From an uncultured Methylotenera sp. (GTDB taxonomy: Bacteria; Pseudomonadota; Gammaproteobacteria; Burkholderiales; Methylophilaceae): 16,148 bases of DNA. The notes under the pieces were generated by a model. It was given only the letters and a program-made list of their open reading frames with translations, had not been told where the DNA came from and searched no databases. Shown in pieces: positions 1 through 6,171 of the stretch (positions are counted from its first letter, which is position 1; each line of letters begins with the position of its first letter). Position numbers and translations under genes: made by a program. Location of the stretch: positions 1 to 16,148 of the forward strand of contig CALFXV010000063.1 of assembly GCA_937957775.1 (NCBI GenBank), read 5' to 3'.

Positions 1-175
1 AGCCGTATTGAAAGCCTGAGCATCCGCCGCCGCTAACAAACACGCGCAATTTAAGATCAGGCGAACCTTCTTCTTCTATCAACTCTTTTACTTTTTTGGC
101 CGCGTTGTCAGTAAAAACCAATGGCGCAGGCATTTGTTCCATGTCTACTTCTTGCATATCCGTAACTGTGTTCAT
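1..175 (-). CDS. erpA: ErpA, iron-sulfur cluster insertion protein (partial, N-terminal 58 residues)
   Basis: A-type carrier protein that receives Fe-S clusters from the scaffold machinery and delivers them to apo-enzymes in the cytoplasm. I translated the reverse strand from the ATG at 175. The product has a short variable N-terminus, then [17 protein letters not shown], then [18 protein letters not shown], which is the ErpA/IscA signature. C52 is the first of the three conserved Fe-S ligand cysteines. The C-terminal CGCG-type pair lies beyond the window edge. A good ribosome site (AGGAG, 182-186) sits 6 bases upstream of the ATG and supports this start. It is the last visible gene of the argC-DUF6776-bactofilin-erpA series, 78 bases after the bactofilin stop. 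The length of the N-terminal segment and its sequence fit ErpA better than IscA or SufA. Confidence 0.93.
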   Translation of the reverse strand, partial: MNTVTDMQEVDMEQMPAPLVFTDNAAKKVKELIEEEGSPDLKLRVFVSGGGCSGFQYG

Positions 176-253
176 CTCGTACTCCTAAATTTCTAATAAG
201 CTAAATCCTGAATCAATCGAGGGCTCAAGCACTAGCCCACTCTTTTGCCACGA

Positions 254-646
254 CTAGTGGCCAACGTCTTCCAATACTGGCAGGTGCTCACCCAAATACA
301 CCAACTTTCCTTCTATCACTGCGCCGGTGTGCATTTCCAAGGACTTATAATTCACGTCCCCTTTGATGCTGGCCTTGGCTTGCAGTTCAATAAACTGAGA
401 GGCTTTAACATTGCCTATAACTTTACCATTGATGACAATTTTTGAGGCGGTCACCGATCCCTCTATGCTGCCGTGTTCACTTAAAATAAGTGTGCTGGCT
501 TGATCGACCGGCTCGGTCACATTGCCTTTAATCTGGCCATCTACGCGCAAGCCGCCGGAAAAATGGATGTCGCCCTCAACCCGGGTATCGGCACCAATTA
601 GGGTATCAATGCTATTTTGTACCCGATTACTTTTCTTAAAAAACAT
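254..646 (-). CDS. Bactofilin (polymer-forming cytoskeletal protein, DUF583)
   Basis: Bactofilins polymerise without nucleotide into filaments that scaffold cell-wall or envelope machinery, often at the inner membrane. This 130-residue protein has a short polar N-terminus (about 1-15). A repetitive beta-helix core follows (about 16-118), in which short strands alternate with glycine turns: IGADTRVEGDI, LRVDGQIKGNV, HGSIEGSVTA, INGKVIGNV, ASIKGDV, GAVIEGKLVY. That is the right-handed beta-helix pattern of the family, and the length is typical. AGGA about 8 bases upstream of the ATG supports the start. It lies between the DUF6776-type gene (56-base gap) and erpA, an arrangement I recognise from betaproteobacteria. 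The specific cellular role here cannot be read from sequence. Confidence 0.92.
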   Translation of the reverse strand: MFFKKSNRVQNSIDTLIGADTRVEGDIHFSGGLRVDGQIKGNVTEPVDQASTLILSEHGSIEGSVTASKIVINGKVIGNVKASQFIELQAKASIKGDVNYKSLEMHTGAVIEGKLVYLGEHLPVLEDVGH

Positions 647-702
647 AGTCTATTCCTATTTTAATTACTTAAGCTTAATTTTGTTGCATGCTTAATGCGC
701 TA

Positions 703-1071
703 TTACCTAAAGCGCTTCTTATTACCCAGCATGTTTTTATAAAACAATAAGTCTTCTTTAACCTTCATGTTTTCATCTTGCACAAGATTTAACTCTTTAT
801 CAAGGTTACGTTGGGCCGCTTGTTCAATTTGCAACTGCCGCTCCAATTGGATGACTTTGGTTTGCAAACTTTGGTTGTCAAAATTAGCCTGCTTTAACTT
901 CTCGGCTAAATTTTCACCGGCGGTAAATTGCCGGTAGGCCACAAAATAACCCAATCCTATAAATAAAGCCGCCAAAGCCCACTGAAAATACCATGGGCGC
1001 TGTGAGCGAACCGCCACTTGTTTGGCGGTTAGGCCAAAATGCCTACGAATTTTTCTTCTAACCGGTTTCAT
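703..1071 (-). CDS. DUF6776-type membrane-anchored coiled-coil protein, apparently short
   Basis: Unknown function. From the ATG at 1071 the product is 122 residues. It has a basic N-terminus (MKPVRRKIRRHFG), one membrane segment (about 28-46, WALAALFIGLGYFVAY), then a long coiled coil (about 53-112) ending EDLLFYKNMLG, followed by a basic tail and the stop. An N-in, single-pass topology with the coiled coil outside the inner membrane is inferred. As I recall the family, members continue past this ED(L/A)xFY/F motif into a further C-terminal domain. Here the stop follows directly and only 56 bases remain before the bactofilin, so that domain is missing. The frame is open upstream to 1137, overlapping the argC end, but that extension looks unnatural. 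I see no strong ribosome site for 1071, so coupling to argC (stop at 1088) is likely. Family assignment is moderately sure. Confidence 0.72.
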   Translation of the reverse strand: MKPVRRKIRRHFGLTAKQVAVRSQRPWYFQWALAALFIGLGYFVAYRQFTAGENLAEKLKQANFDNQSLQTKVIQLERQLQIEQAAQRNLDKELNLVQDENMKVKEDLLFYKNMLGNKKRFR

Positions 1072-1087
1072 GGATGAGACGACCAAA

Positions 1088-2155
1088 CTACGGTAACAGC
1101 GGCACAACGGCCAAGCCGGTGTGCTCAGGCAAATCAAACATGATGTTCATGTTTTGTATGGCTTGCCCCGCCGCCCCTTTAACCAAGTTATCTTGTACCA
1201 CAACCAGCGTCAAATAACCCGCATCCGACTGTTTATGCAGTGCAATGCGAATTTGATTCGATCCTCTGACCGACCGCGTTTCCGGTAACACGCCAGCTGG
1301 CAACACATCGACAAAACGCTCGTGCTGATAGCGTTTTTCAAACAACGCTTGCAAATCCAAAGACTGGGCTGAGTCAGACAGTTTAACGTATAGGGTGGTG
1401 AGCATGCCCCGTATCATGGGAATTAAATGCGGCACGAAGATAAATTGCGGTGCTTGGCCAGCCAAGTGAGTGAGTTGCGCGTGAATTTCCGGATGATGCC
1501 TATGGCCACTTAAGCCATAAGCCTTCATGTTATCACTGGATTCTGCGAACAAAGTGGCCACTTCGGCTTTTCTACCGGCACCCGACACACCGGATTTGGC
1601 ATCGGCGATGATGGGCGCGTTAAGATCAAGCAAGTCCTGCTCCAATAAAGGCGCCAACCCAAGCAAGATCGTAGTTGGGTAACAGCCTGGGTTGCCTATG
1701 ATGTTGGCCGACTTAATTTTTTCCCGGTACAACTCCGGTAGGCCATACACCGCTTCTTTGAGTAAGGTTGGGCAGCCATGTGGCATCTTGTACCAATGTT
1801 CAAACACCGCCGTGTCTTGCAAACGGAAATCGGCAGCCAGGTCGATGACTTTAACCTTGGCATCCAATAAGGCCTGCGCTTGACTCATGGCCACGCCGTG
1901 TGGGGTGGCAAAGAACACCGCATCGCACTGATCTAAATTGGCTTGTGCTGGGTCAGAAAAACACAAATCCACGTAACCGCGCAAACTGGGAAACATATCG
2001 GCAACCGCAAGCCCTGCGTCACCCCTGGAGGTGATGGCGGTGAGGCTGACATTGGGGTGCACGCTTAATAGCCTTAGCAATTCAACACCGGTATAACCGG
2101 TGCCACCAACGATGCCTATTTTTAATTTTTTATTGCTCACTTTTATCTCGCTCAT
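1088..2155 (-). CDS. argC: ArgC, N-acetyl-gamma-glutamyl-phosphate reductase
   Basis: Catalyses the NADPH-dependent reduction of N-acetylglutamyl-5-phosphate to the semialdehyde, the third step of arginine synthesis, in the cytoplasm. From the ATG at 2155 the protein has 355 residues. The Rossmann loop [17 protein letters not shown] is near the N-terminus. The catalytic cysteine is in [10 protein letters not shown] (C158 from this start), and [10 protein letters not shown] and the later GHRHHPEI stretch are also typical. A TTG at 2188 would add 11 residues ([11 protein letters not shown]) with no family counterpart. The ATG at 2155 is preferred because a candidate extended -10 element places the transcript start on its A. 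It follows the rpsI terminator and leads the argC-DUF6776-bactofilin-erpA series. No other arginine genes are adjacent. Confidence 0.95.
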   Translation of the reverse strand: MSEIKVSNKKLKIGIVGGTGYTGVELLRLLSVHPNVSLTAITSRGDAGLAVADMFPSLRGYVDLCFSDPAQANLDQCDAVFFATPHGVAMSQAQALLDAKVKVIDLAADFRLQDTAVFEHWYKMPHGCPTLLKEAVYGLPELYREKIKSANIIGNPGCYPTTILLGLAPLLEQDLLDLNAPIIADAKSGVSGAGRKAEVATLFAESSDNMKAYGLSGHRHHPEIHAQLTHLAGQAPQFIFVPHLIPMIRGMLTTLYVKLSDSAQSLDLQALFEKRYQHERFVDVLPAGVLPETRSVRGSNQIRIALHKQSDAGYLTLVVVQDNLVKGAAGQAIQNMNIMFDLPEHTGLAVVPLLP

Positions 2156-2160
2156 AGCGC

Positions 2161-2170
2161 CATGATAACA
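2161..2170 (-). promoter_or_regulatory. Candidate extended -10 promoter for argC (possible leaderless mRNA)
   Basis: On the minus strand the sequence TGTTATCAT reads as an extended -10 (TG-N-TATCAT, against TG-N-TATAAT) and is followed by a six-base spacer, GGCGCT, and then the argC ATG. Transcription would therefore begin at, or within a base of, the start codon. The -35 region is poor (a TTGTTT lies 15 bases upstream). It is needed because a terminator sits just upstream, so argC should have its own promoter. This is inference from pattern only. Confidence 0.35.
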
Positions 2171-2213
2171 AATCTTATTGTCAAACAAACCGCTCCAGTA
2201 AAAATTGTCCGTT

Positions 2214-2245
2214 AAATAAAAAAGGCCGCTAACGCGGCCTTTTTT
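2214..2245 (-). terminator. Rho-independent terminator after rplM-rpsI
   Basis: A perfect 7-bp stem AGGCCGC/GCGGCCT with a TAAC loop (2223-2240) is flanked by an A-run on the left and a T-run on the right. Read on the minus strand it is a GC-rich hairpin followed by a U-rich tract, about 30 bases after the rpsI stop. It is symmetric, so it could terminate in both directions, but no plus-strand gene needs it. It separates the ribosomal protein operon from argC. Confidence 0.9.
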
Positions 2246-2269
2246 ATTCTTAAGCGCTGAATATAAATA

Positions 2270-2662
2270 TTAGCGTTTAGAGAATTGTTTACGACGACGC
2301 GCTTTGCGGAAGCCGACTTTTTTACGCTCAACTTCACGTGCATCGCGTGTTACGAAGCCAGCGTTTGATAAGGCGCTTTTTAAGTTAGCATCAAAATCGA
2401 TTAGGGCGCGAGTGATACCATGACGCACTGCACCAGCTTGACCAGACTCACCGCCGCCAATTACGTTTACCATAATATCGAAGCTGCTTAGATTGTTAGT
2501 CAACTCCAATGGTTGACGTAAAATCATACGTGCAGTCACGCGAGAGAAATACTCATCAACAGGTTTATCGTTAACAACGATGTTGCCTTTGCCTGTTTTC
2601 AAAAACACGCGCGCTACTGAACTCTTGCGGCGGCCTGTACCATAATTATATTTACCGATCAT
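2270..2662 (-). CDS. rpsI: Ribosomal protein uS9
   Basis: Small-subunit protein S9. Its C-terminal basic tail reaches the decoding centre and contacts P-site tRNA. The 130 residues equal the usual length. The protein begins with the family motif [17 protein letters not shown], contains the conserved [19 protein letters not shown] stretch (about residues 70-88), and ends in the basic tail [11 protein letters not shown]. The stop of rplM is 10 bases upstream, and an AAGGG ribosome site overlaps that stop about 7 bases before the ATG. The two genes are therefore translated from one message. The hairpin terminator follows directly. Confidence 0.99.
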   Translation of the reverse strand: MIGKYNYGTGRRKSSVARVFLKTGKGNIVVNDKPVDEYFSRVTARMILRQPLELTNNLSSFDIMVNVIGGGESGQAGAVRHGITRALIDFDANLKSALSNAGFVTRDAREVERKKVGFRKARRRKQFSKR

Positions 2663-2672
2663 CTTTATACCC

Positions 2673-3101
2673 TTAGATTTTCAATTCTTGCGGTTGTTGT
2701 GCCGCGTGGTCATGCGTGCTGCCTGCATAAACCTTCATTTTTTTGATCATTGCATAACCCAAAGGACCCTTAGGTAACATGCCTTTAACTGCTTTTTCTA
2801 AAGCACGGCCTGGGAAACGGTCTTGCATTTTTGCAAAAGTAGTGGTGCTGATGCCGCCTGGATAACCAGAGTGGCTGTGGTAAAGCTTACCGTCTGCTTT
2901 GTTACCCGTCACTTTTAATTTGTCGGCATTAATCACAACAATGTAATCACCGGTATCAACGTGAGGCGTATAAATAGTTTTATGTTTACCGCGTAAACGG
3001 TGCGCAACTGCGCTGGCTAAACGGCCTAGCACTAGATCCGTGGCATCAACCACAAACCAATCGCGCTTCACTTCATGAGATTTTGCTGAGAAGGTTTTCA
3101 T
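2673..3101 (-). CDS. rplM: Ribosomal protein uL13
   Basis: Large-subunit protein L13, an early 50S assembly protein. The 142 residues match the usual length. Diagnostic segments include [20 protein letters not shown] (about 20-39), [15 protein letters not shown], the SGYPGG motif and [13 protein letters not shown] near the C-terminus. It is the first gene of the rplM-rpsI operon, which keeps its canonical order. A near-consensus promoter lies just upstream, giving a leader of about 33 bases. The ribosome site is weak (AAGA near the ATG). In E. coli L13 represses its own operon. Whether that happens here is not visible. Confidence 0.99.
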   Translation of the reverse strand: MKTFSAKSHEVKRDWFVVDATDLVLGRLASAVAHRLRGKHKTIYTPHVDTGDYIVVINADKLKVTGNKADGKLYHSHSGYPGGISTTTFAKMQDRFPGRALEKAVKGMLPKGPLGYAMIKKMKVYAGSTHDHAAQQPQELKI

Positions 3102-3140
3102 TGTCTTATCAATACTATGGCTAAAAAAATTAAGAGGCGG

Positions 3141-3170
3141 ATTTTATGCTGAAGCAAAGCAGTTTGTCAA
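3141..3170 (-). promoter_or_regulatory. Sigma-70 promoter for rplM-rpsI
   Basis: On the minus strand a perfect -35 TTGACA (3165-3170) is separated by 18 bases from a -10 TAAAAT (3141-3146). The predicted start point is near 3134, about 33 bases before the rplM ATG. The strength fits a ribosomal protein operon. Confidence 0.85.
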
Positions 3171-3301
3171 ACATTATGTGCAGCACAAACACGAATAATT
3201 GCAATTAGCTTGAATACGGGCTGGATTGAGCCGGCATTTTACCCCAAAGCAGGTCGCCCAGCAGGAATTTAACAGCTCTTTAACCAAACAAAAGGCATAA
3301 A

Positions 3302-3331
3302 TTACAGGCTTTTAATGGCTTATGCTAGGAT
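3302..3331 (+). promoter_or_regulatory. Weak candidate promoter for the FimV-like gene
   Basis: The 298-base gap 3102-3399 lies between the divergent rplM and the FimV-like gene. Besides the rplM promoter it holds only this weak match: TTACAG (3302-3307), an 18-base spacer, then TAGGAT (3326-3331). This would give a leader of about 60 bases. I see no strong hairpin, repeat or convincing small gene in the rest of the gap. Confidence 0.25.
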
Positions 3332-3399
3332 GGTCATGTCTCTTTTGTATTGCCGTCAATAACCGGCACGCAACGCCCACCTAAACCGAGCTTTAACCA

Positions 3400-4647
3400 T
3401 TGCGATTTTTTTTACTGTTACTGTTAGCTAGCTATGCCCAACTCAGCACGGCCATCGGCCTGGCCGATCTTGAGCTTAAATCCCACTTAGGCGAAACGCT
3501 CAAAGCGCAATTATTAGTGGTCGACCTGCCGCCCAATGCCGATGTCAGCTGCTTTAGCGTCGACGACTTGAGCGAAACAGGCCAAGCGCAAAAAATCAAC
3601 CTTAGCTTGCAAACCAAGCCTAGTGGCATGCAACTTTTATTAAGCAGTGCCGAGGTGCTGCTCGAACCCATCGTCAACTTACGCTTAAGTTATGGTTGCG
3701 AACCAAAATTGGAGCGGGACTACACCCTATTATTGGACCCCACCCCCAAGCAAGCACTAAGCAGCCAACAGGAGGCGATGGATACCATGACTATGGCCGC
3801 CGATGAAGCCCAGCCACCCCTTGCTACTGTGGGCAAAAAGCGCACAAATAAACGCGCGACATCCACTCCCGCAAAAAGCCGCGCAGTTCGCGACCAAACT
3901 TGGGAAATCACAATAGATGAAAAATTGCTCGCCGCTTACACCGGCAAACCCAGCCAGGTCGACGCCAGCAAAAACGTGCCTAAGCCTGCAGGCGCCTCAA
4001 GCAGTCAAGCCAGCAAACCAGCAGCATTGATCATTTCTGGTGCCACGGCCAAAGAAAGCCTGCAGCCAGCAGGATTAAGCCTGCGTTTAAGTAAAAGCAT
4101 TGATACTAATCGGCCGCCTGCTTTGCCGGCAGACAGCGCAGAAATGGACGAAAGCACGGTCATGGCAAATCGCTTAGCCCACTTGGATAAACAAATTGCC
4201 GCCTTGCAAGAACGCAACCGCTTGCTGCAAGCAGAAGCCGAAATAAGGCAGAACAAAAACACTTACTTTGCTATGCCTAGCCTGCTAACGGCCGCCTTTA
4301 TCTTGGCGGTTTTAGGGCTGGCGTGGTGGCTACGCCGTCGCATGCTCACGCGCCCCGTTCGCCCCGAGCCAGATTGGTTTGTCCAGCCGGCTGCCACCGC
4401 GCCCATAGTCGGCAACACCGCCAATCAAACGGACGCCGATTTTAGTCTTGCCACGGACGCAAGCTTGGGCCCCGATAAAGCTGCGGCTTTTAGCATAGAA
4501 GAGATCACCATGCCGGTAGCGCTGGGTAACGATGTCGATCTAATTAAAGAGGCGCCGCTGGACGACGATGCAGGGTGGGATTTTTCACAGACGGCCAGTT
4601 CTAAGACGGCTGATTCTGATGCGGCCGATAAAATGGATGGAAAATAA
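3400..4647 (+). CDS. Short FimV-like envelope protein (FimV N-terminal domain, one membrane helix)
   Basis: FimV-family proteins are inner-membrane proteins that bind peptidoglycan and organise type IV pilus and polar machinery. This 415-residue protein has a signal peptide (about 1-18, cleavage near STA/IG). It is followed by the FimV N-terminal domain (about 19-113: LADLELKSHLGETLKAQLLV at 21-40, then LNLRLSYGC-like VNLRLSYGCEP and DYTLLLDP), with cysteines at 51 and 100 that could form a disulfide. A Pro/Ala/Ser-rich linker, a short coiled coil (about 255-285), a single helix (about 291-310), an RRR stop-transfer and an acidic, disordered cytoplasmic tail complete it. No LysM domain or TPR/FimV C-terminal domain is seen, unlike the long pseudomonad FimV. 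The start must be TTG: an in-frame TAA is two codons upstream and no ATG precedes the signal peptide. It is the only plus-strand gene, divergent from rplM and convergent with ubiA. Confidence 0.8.
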   Translation: MRFFLLLLLASYAQLSTAIGLADLELKSHLGETLKAQLLVVDLPPNADVSCFSVDDLSETGQAQKINLSLQTKPSGMQLLLSSAEVLLEPIVNLRLSYGCEPKLERDYTLLLDPTPKQALSSQQEAMDTMTMAADEAQPPLATVGKKRTNKRATSTPAKSRAVRDQTWEITIDEKLLAAYTGKPSQVDASKNVPKPAGASSSQASKPAALIISGATAKESLQPAGLSLRLSKSIDTNRPPALPADSAEMDESTVMANRLAHLDKQIAALQERNRLLQAEAEIRQNKNTYFAMPSLLTAAFILAVLGLAWWLRRRMLTRPVRPEPDWFVQPAATAPIVGNTANQTDADFSLATDASLGPDKAAAFSIEEITMPVALGNDVDLIKEAPLDDDAGWDFSQTASSKTADSDAADKMDGK

Positions 4648-4668
4648 GTCGCTAAGTTTGCCGCGGCG

Positions 4669-5547
4669 TTAACTTAAGGCATAGTGGGCGACCAGCCCAG
4701 CGAACACGGCCAATCCAAACCAATTATTGTGTAAAAAAGCTTGGAAACAGCGCGCTTTCTCACGCTGCCGTATTAAAAAATAATGGCGCAATGCCACGCC
4801 ACTAGCCACCAGCAAACCCAAATAATACAAATAGCCTAAGTGCGCCATCAGCCCTGCACCAGCCAACAGCAGCAAACTCAGCGCGTAACAAATCATGACG
4901 GCCAAGACATCGAAGCGGCCAAACGTGATGGCCGATGAGCGTAGGCCAATTTTCAAATCGTCATCACGATCCACCATGGCATACTCGGTGTCGTAAGCAA
5001 TCGCCCAACAGACATTGGCCAGCAACATTACCCAAGCCACGTCAGGAATACTGTTGCTAGTAGCGGCAAAGGCCATGGGTATGCCCCAGGCGAAAGCGAT
5101 GCCTAAATACGCTTGCGGGAGGGCAAAAAAGCGTTTGGTCAAAGGGTAAGTCATGGCCAAAAACAAGGCAACCAAAGACAAAGCGATGGTGTAGCGATTT
5201 AATGCGCAAACCAAGGCAAACGCCACTAGGCTTAAAGCCGCCGCCAACAACGCGGCTTCTTTCTTGCTCACTTCTTCTTTAGCTAGGGGCCGGTTTTGCG
5301 TGCGTTCAACCAAGCCATCGTATTGGCTATCGGCCACGTCGTTCATCACGCAACCGGCACTGCGCATCAGCACCGTGCCAGTCACAAAGACTATGAGTAA
5401 TCGCCAATCTGGCTGACCTTGGCTAGCTATCCACAAAGCCCATAAAGTCGGCCACAACAACAGCAATATGCCTATCGGTTTATCCAAGCGCATTAGCCGT
5501 TCGTAGGCGTCCAGTTTTTTTACTAATGCATCGCTAATTAGCTTCAT
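4669..5547 (-). CDS. ubiA: UbiA, 4-hydroxybenzoate polyprenyltransferase
   Basis: Integral membrane prenyltransferase that attaches the polyprenyl tail to 4-hydroxybenzoate, the second committed step of ubiquinone synthesis. From the ATG at 5547 it has 292 residues, the normal size, with about nine hydrophobic segments. The two Asp-rich Mg-diphosphate motifs are intact: NDVADSQYD (N69, D70, D73, D77) and DTEYAMVDRDDD (D186, D193, D196, D197). The frame is open further upstream, but that extension lies inside ubiC and is not natural. The start overlaps the ubiC stop as ATGA, so the two are translationally coupled and the product of UbiC is handed to UbiA. It ends only 21 bases from the end of the convergent FimV-like gene. 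No clear terminator is visible between them. Confidence 0.97.
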   Translation of the reverse strand: MKLISDALVKKLDAYERLMRLDKPIGILLLLWPTLWALWIASQGQPDWRLLIVFVTGTVLMRSAGCVMNDVADSQYDGLVERTQNRPLAKEEVSKKEAALLAAALSLVAFALVCALNRYTIALSLVALFLAMTYPLTKRFFALPQAYLGIAFAWGIPMAFAATSNSIPDVAWVMLLANVCWAIAYDTEYAMVDRDDDLKIGLRSSAITFGRFDVLAVMICYALSLLLLAGAGLMAHLGYLYYLGLLVASGVALRHYFLIRQREKARCFQAFLHNNWFGLAVFAGLVAHYALS

Positions 5548-6077
5548 TTGGCCACCACCATTTCGGGTAAAAACACCTCGGTCACCATAATGTTCGCCTG
5601 ATGCAAATGAAACACTGAACGGCGCGCCCATAAGTAACAAGGCTTAGGGTCAATATTCGCCACCGCTTGCTGATATAAGGCATGCTGCGCATGCAGTTTT
5701 TGGAAACGTAAGGCCGTGCGTTTAACTTGTGGATTAGCAAACAAGGCCTCGCCCAAGGGCTGGCTGCCTAATTGACGCAAGCCTAACCAAGGCCCACGCA
5801 AACTGCTTAAAGGCAGCACGCTGTGGGCAAACACCACGGCTTGCCGGTTACCCAGTAACAACACATTGCGTATTAATGCCGCTTGGCGAAAAGTCAGGCC
5901 CAAGGCCGGCATTTCATCTAAATGGGCGCGGCCATGACTGACCGATAAAGGCTGCACGGCAAAATCAGCAAAGCGCGCTTTCAAACGCGTGGTCAATGAA
6001 CCGCGGTCGCTTAATGCCGGACGGTAGGGGCCACTTAATAGCGGTTTTTTAAGCCAACGGGCGCGCTTATTCTGCAT
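5544..6077 (-). CDS. ubiC: UbiC, chorismate pyruvate-lyase
   Basis: Soluble enzyme that splits chorismate into 4-hydroxybenzoate and pyruvate, opening ubiquinone synthesis. The 177 residues are close to the family length. Recognisable features are ALIRNVLLLG, where R70 matches the substrate-binding Arg of the E. coli enzyme; PLGEALF (L108-G109 region); and the C-terminal TEVFLPE, where E167 matches the catalytic Glu. The N-terminal WLKKPLLSGPYRPALSDRGSLTTRL stretch is also typical of the family. It is coupled to ubiA by a 4-base ATGA overlap. A 94-base gap separates it from recG upstream. No obvious ribosome site precedes the ATG, which is unusual for the first gene of a unit. Confidence 0.93.
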   Translation of the reverse strand: MQNKRARWLKKPLLSGPYRPALSDRGSLTTRLKARFADFAVQPLSVSHGRAHLDEMPALGLTFRQAALIRNVLLLGNRQAVVFAHSVLPLSSLRGPWLGLRQLGSQPLGEALFANPQVKRTALRFQKLHAQHALYQQAVANIDPKPCYLWARRSVFHLHQANIMVTEVFLPEMVVAK

Positions 6078-6112
6078 GATGGGGTTGGAAAGTTAGACGG
6101 TGCACGGTAAAA

Positions 6113-6121
6113 ATTATGACA
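6113..6121 (-). promoter_or_regulatory. Candidate extended -10 promoter for ubiC-ubiA
   Basis: In the recG-ubiC gap the minus strand reads TGTCATAAT, an extended -10 (TG-N-CATAAT), with no good -35 at 16-18 bases. The start point would be near 6106, leaving a leader of about 29 bases before the ubiC ATG. No terminator hairpin with a U-run follows recG in this gap, so read-through from recG is also possible. Confidence 0.3.
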
Positions 6122-6171
6122 CAGAATCGCCGCAATGCCGCGACACCAGCAAGCAAACAGTCTGCATGACA

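Noticed and set aside
221..238. Hairpin GGGCT/AGCCC between bactofilin and erpA
   Set aside because: Five pairs with an eight-base loop and no U-run after it; not convincing as a terminator.
176..253. An IscR-type operator in front of erpA, as might be expected for an Fe-S gene
   Set aside because: I tried to align the IscR type 2 pattern (A-N3-CC-N2-A-N7-TA-N-GG-N3-T) to this gap and found no acceptable match.
2161..2187. TTGACA followed by TATCAT upstream of argC as a normal sigma-70 promoter
   Set aside because: The spacer is only 11 bases, too short for sigma-70. Only the extended -10 reading was kept.
3315..3362. A 15-codon frame (MAYARMVMSLLYCRQ) upstream of the FimV-like gene
   Set aside because: It has an AGG six bases ahead of its ATG, but it is too short and without comparative evidence cannot be told from chance.
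3454..3468. Near-perfect inverted repeat ATCGGCC-T-GGCCGAT at the start of the FimV-like gene
   Set aside because: It lies in coding sequence over Gly/Leu/Ala codons and has no partner copy, so it is probably a codon coincidence.
4648..4672. Imperfect dyad (TAAGTT ... AACTTA) between the convergent FimV-like and ubiA stops
   Set aside because: The GC-rich part does not pair well and no T-run follows on either strand. It may slow polymerase, but it is not a supported terminator.
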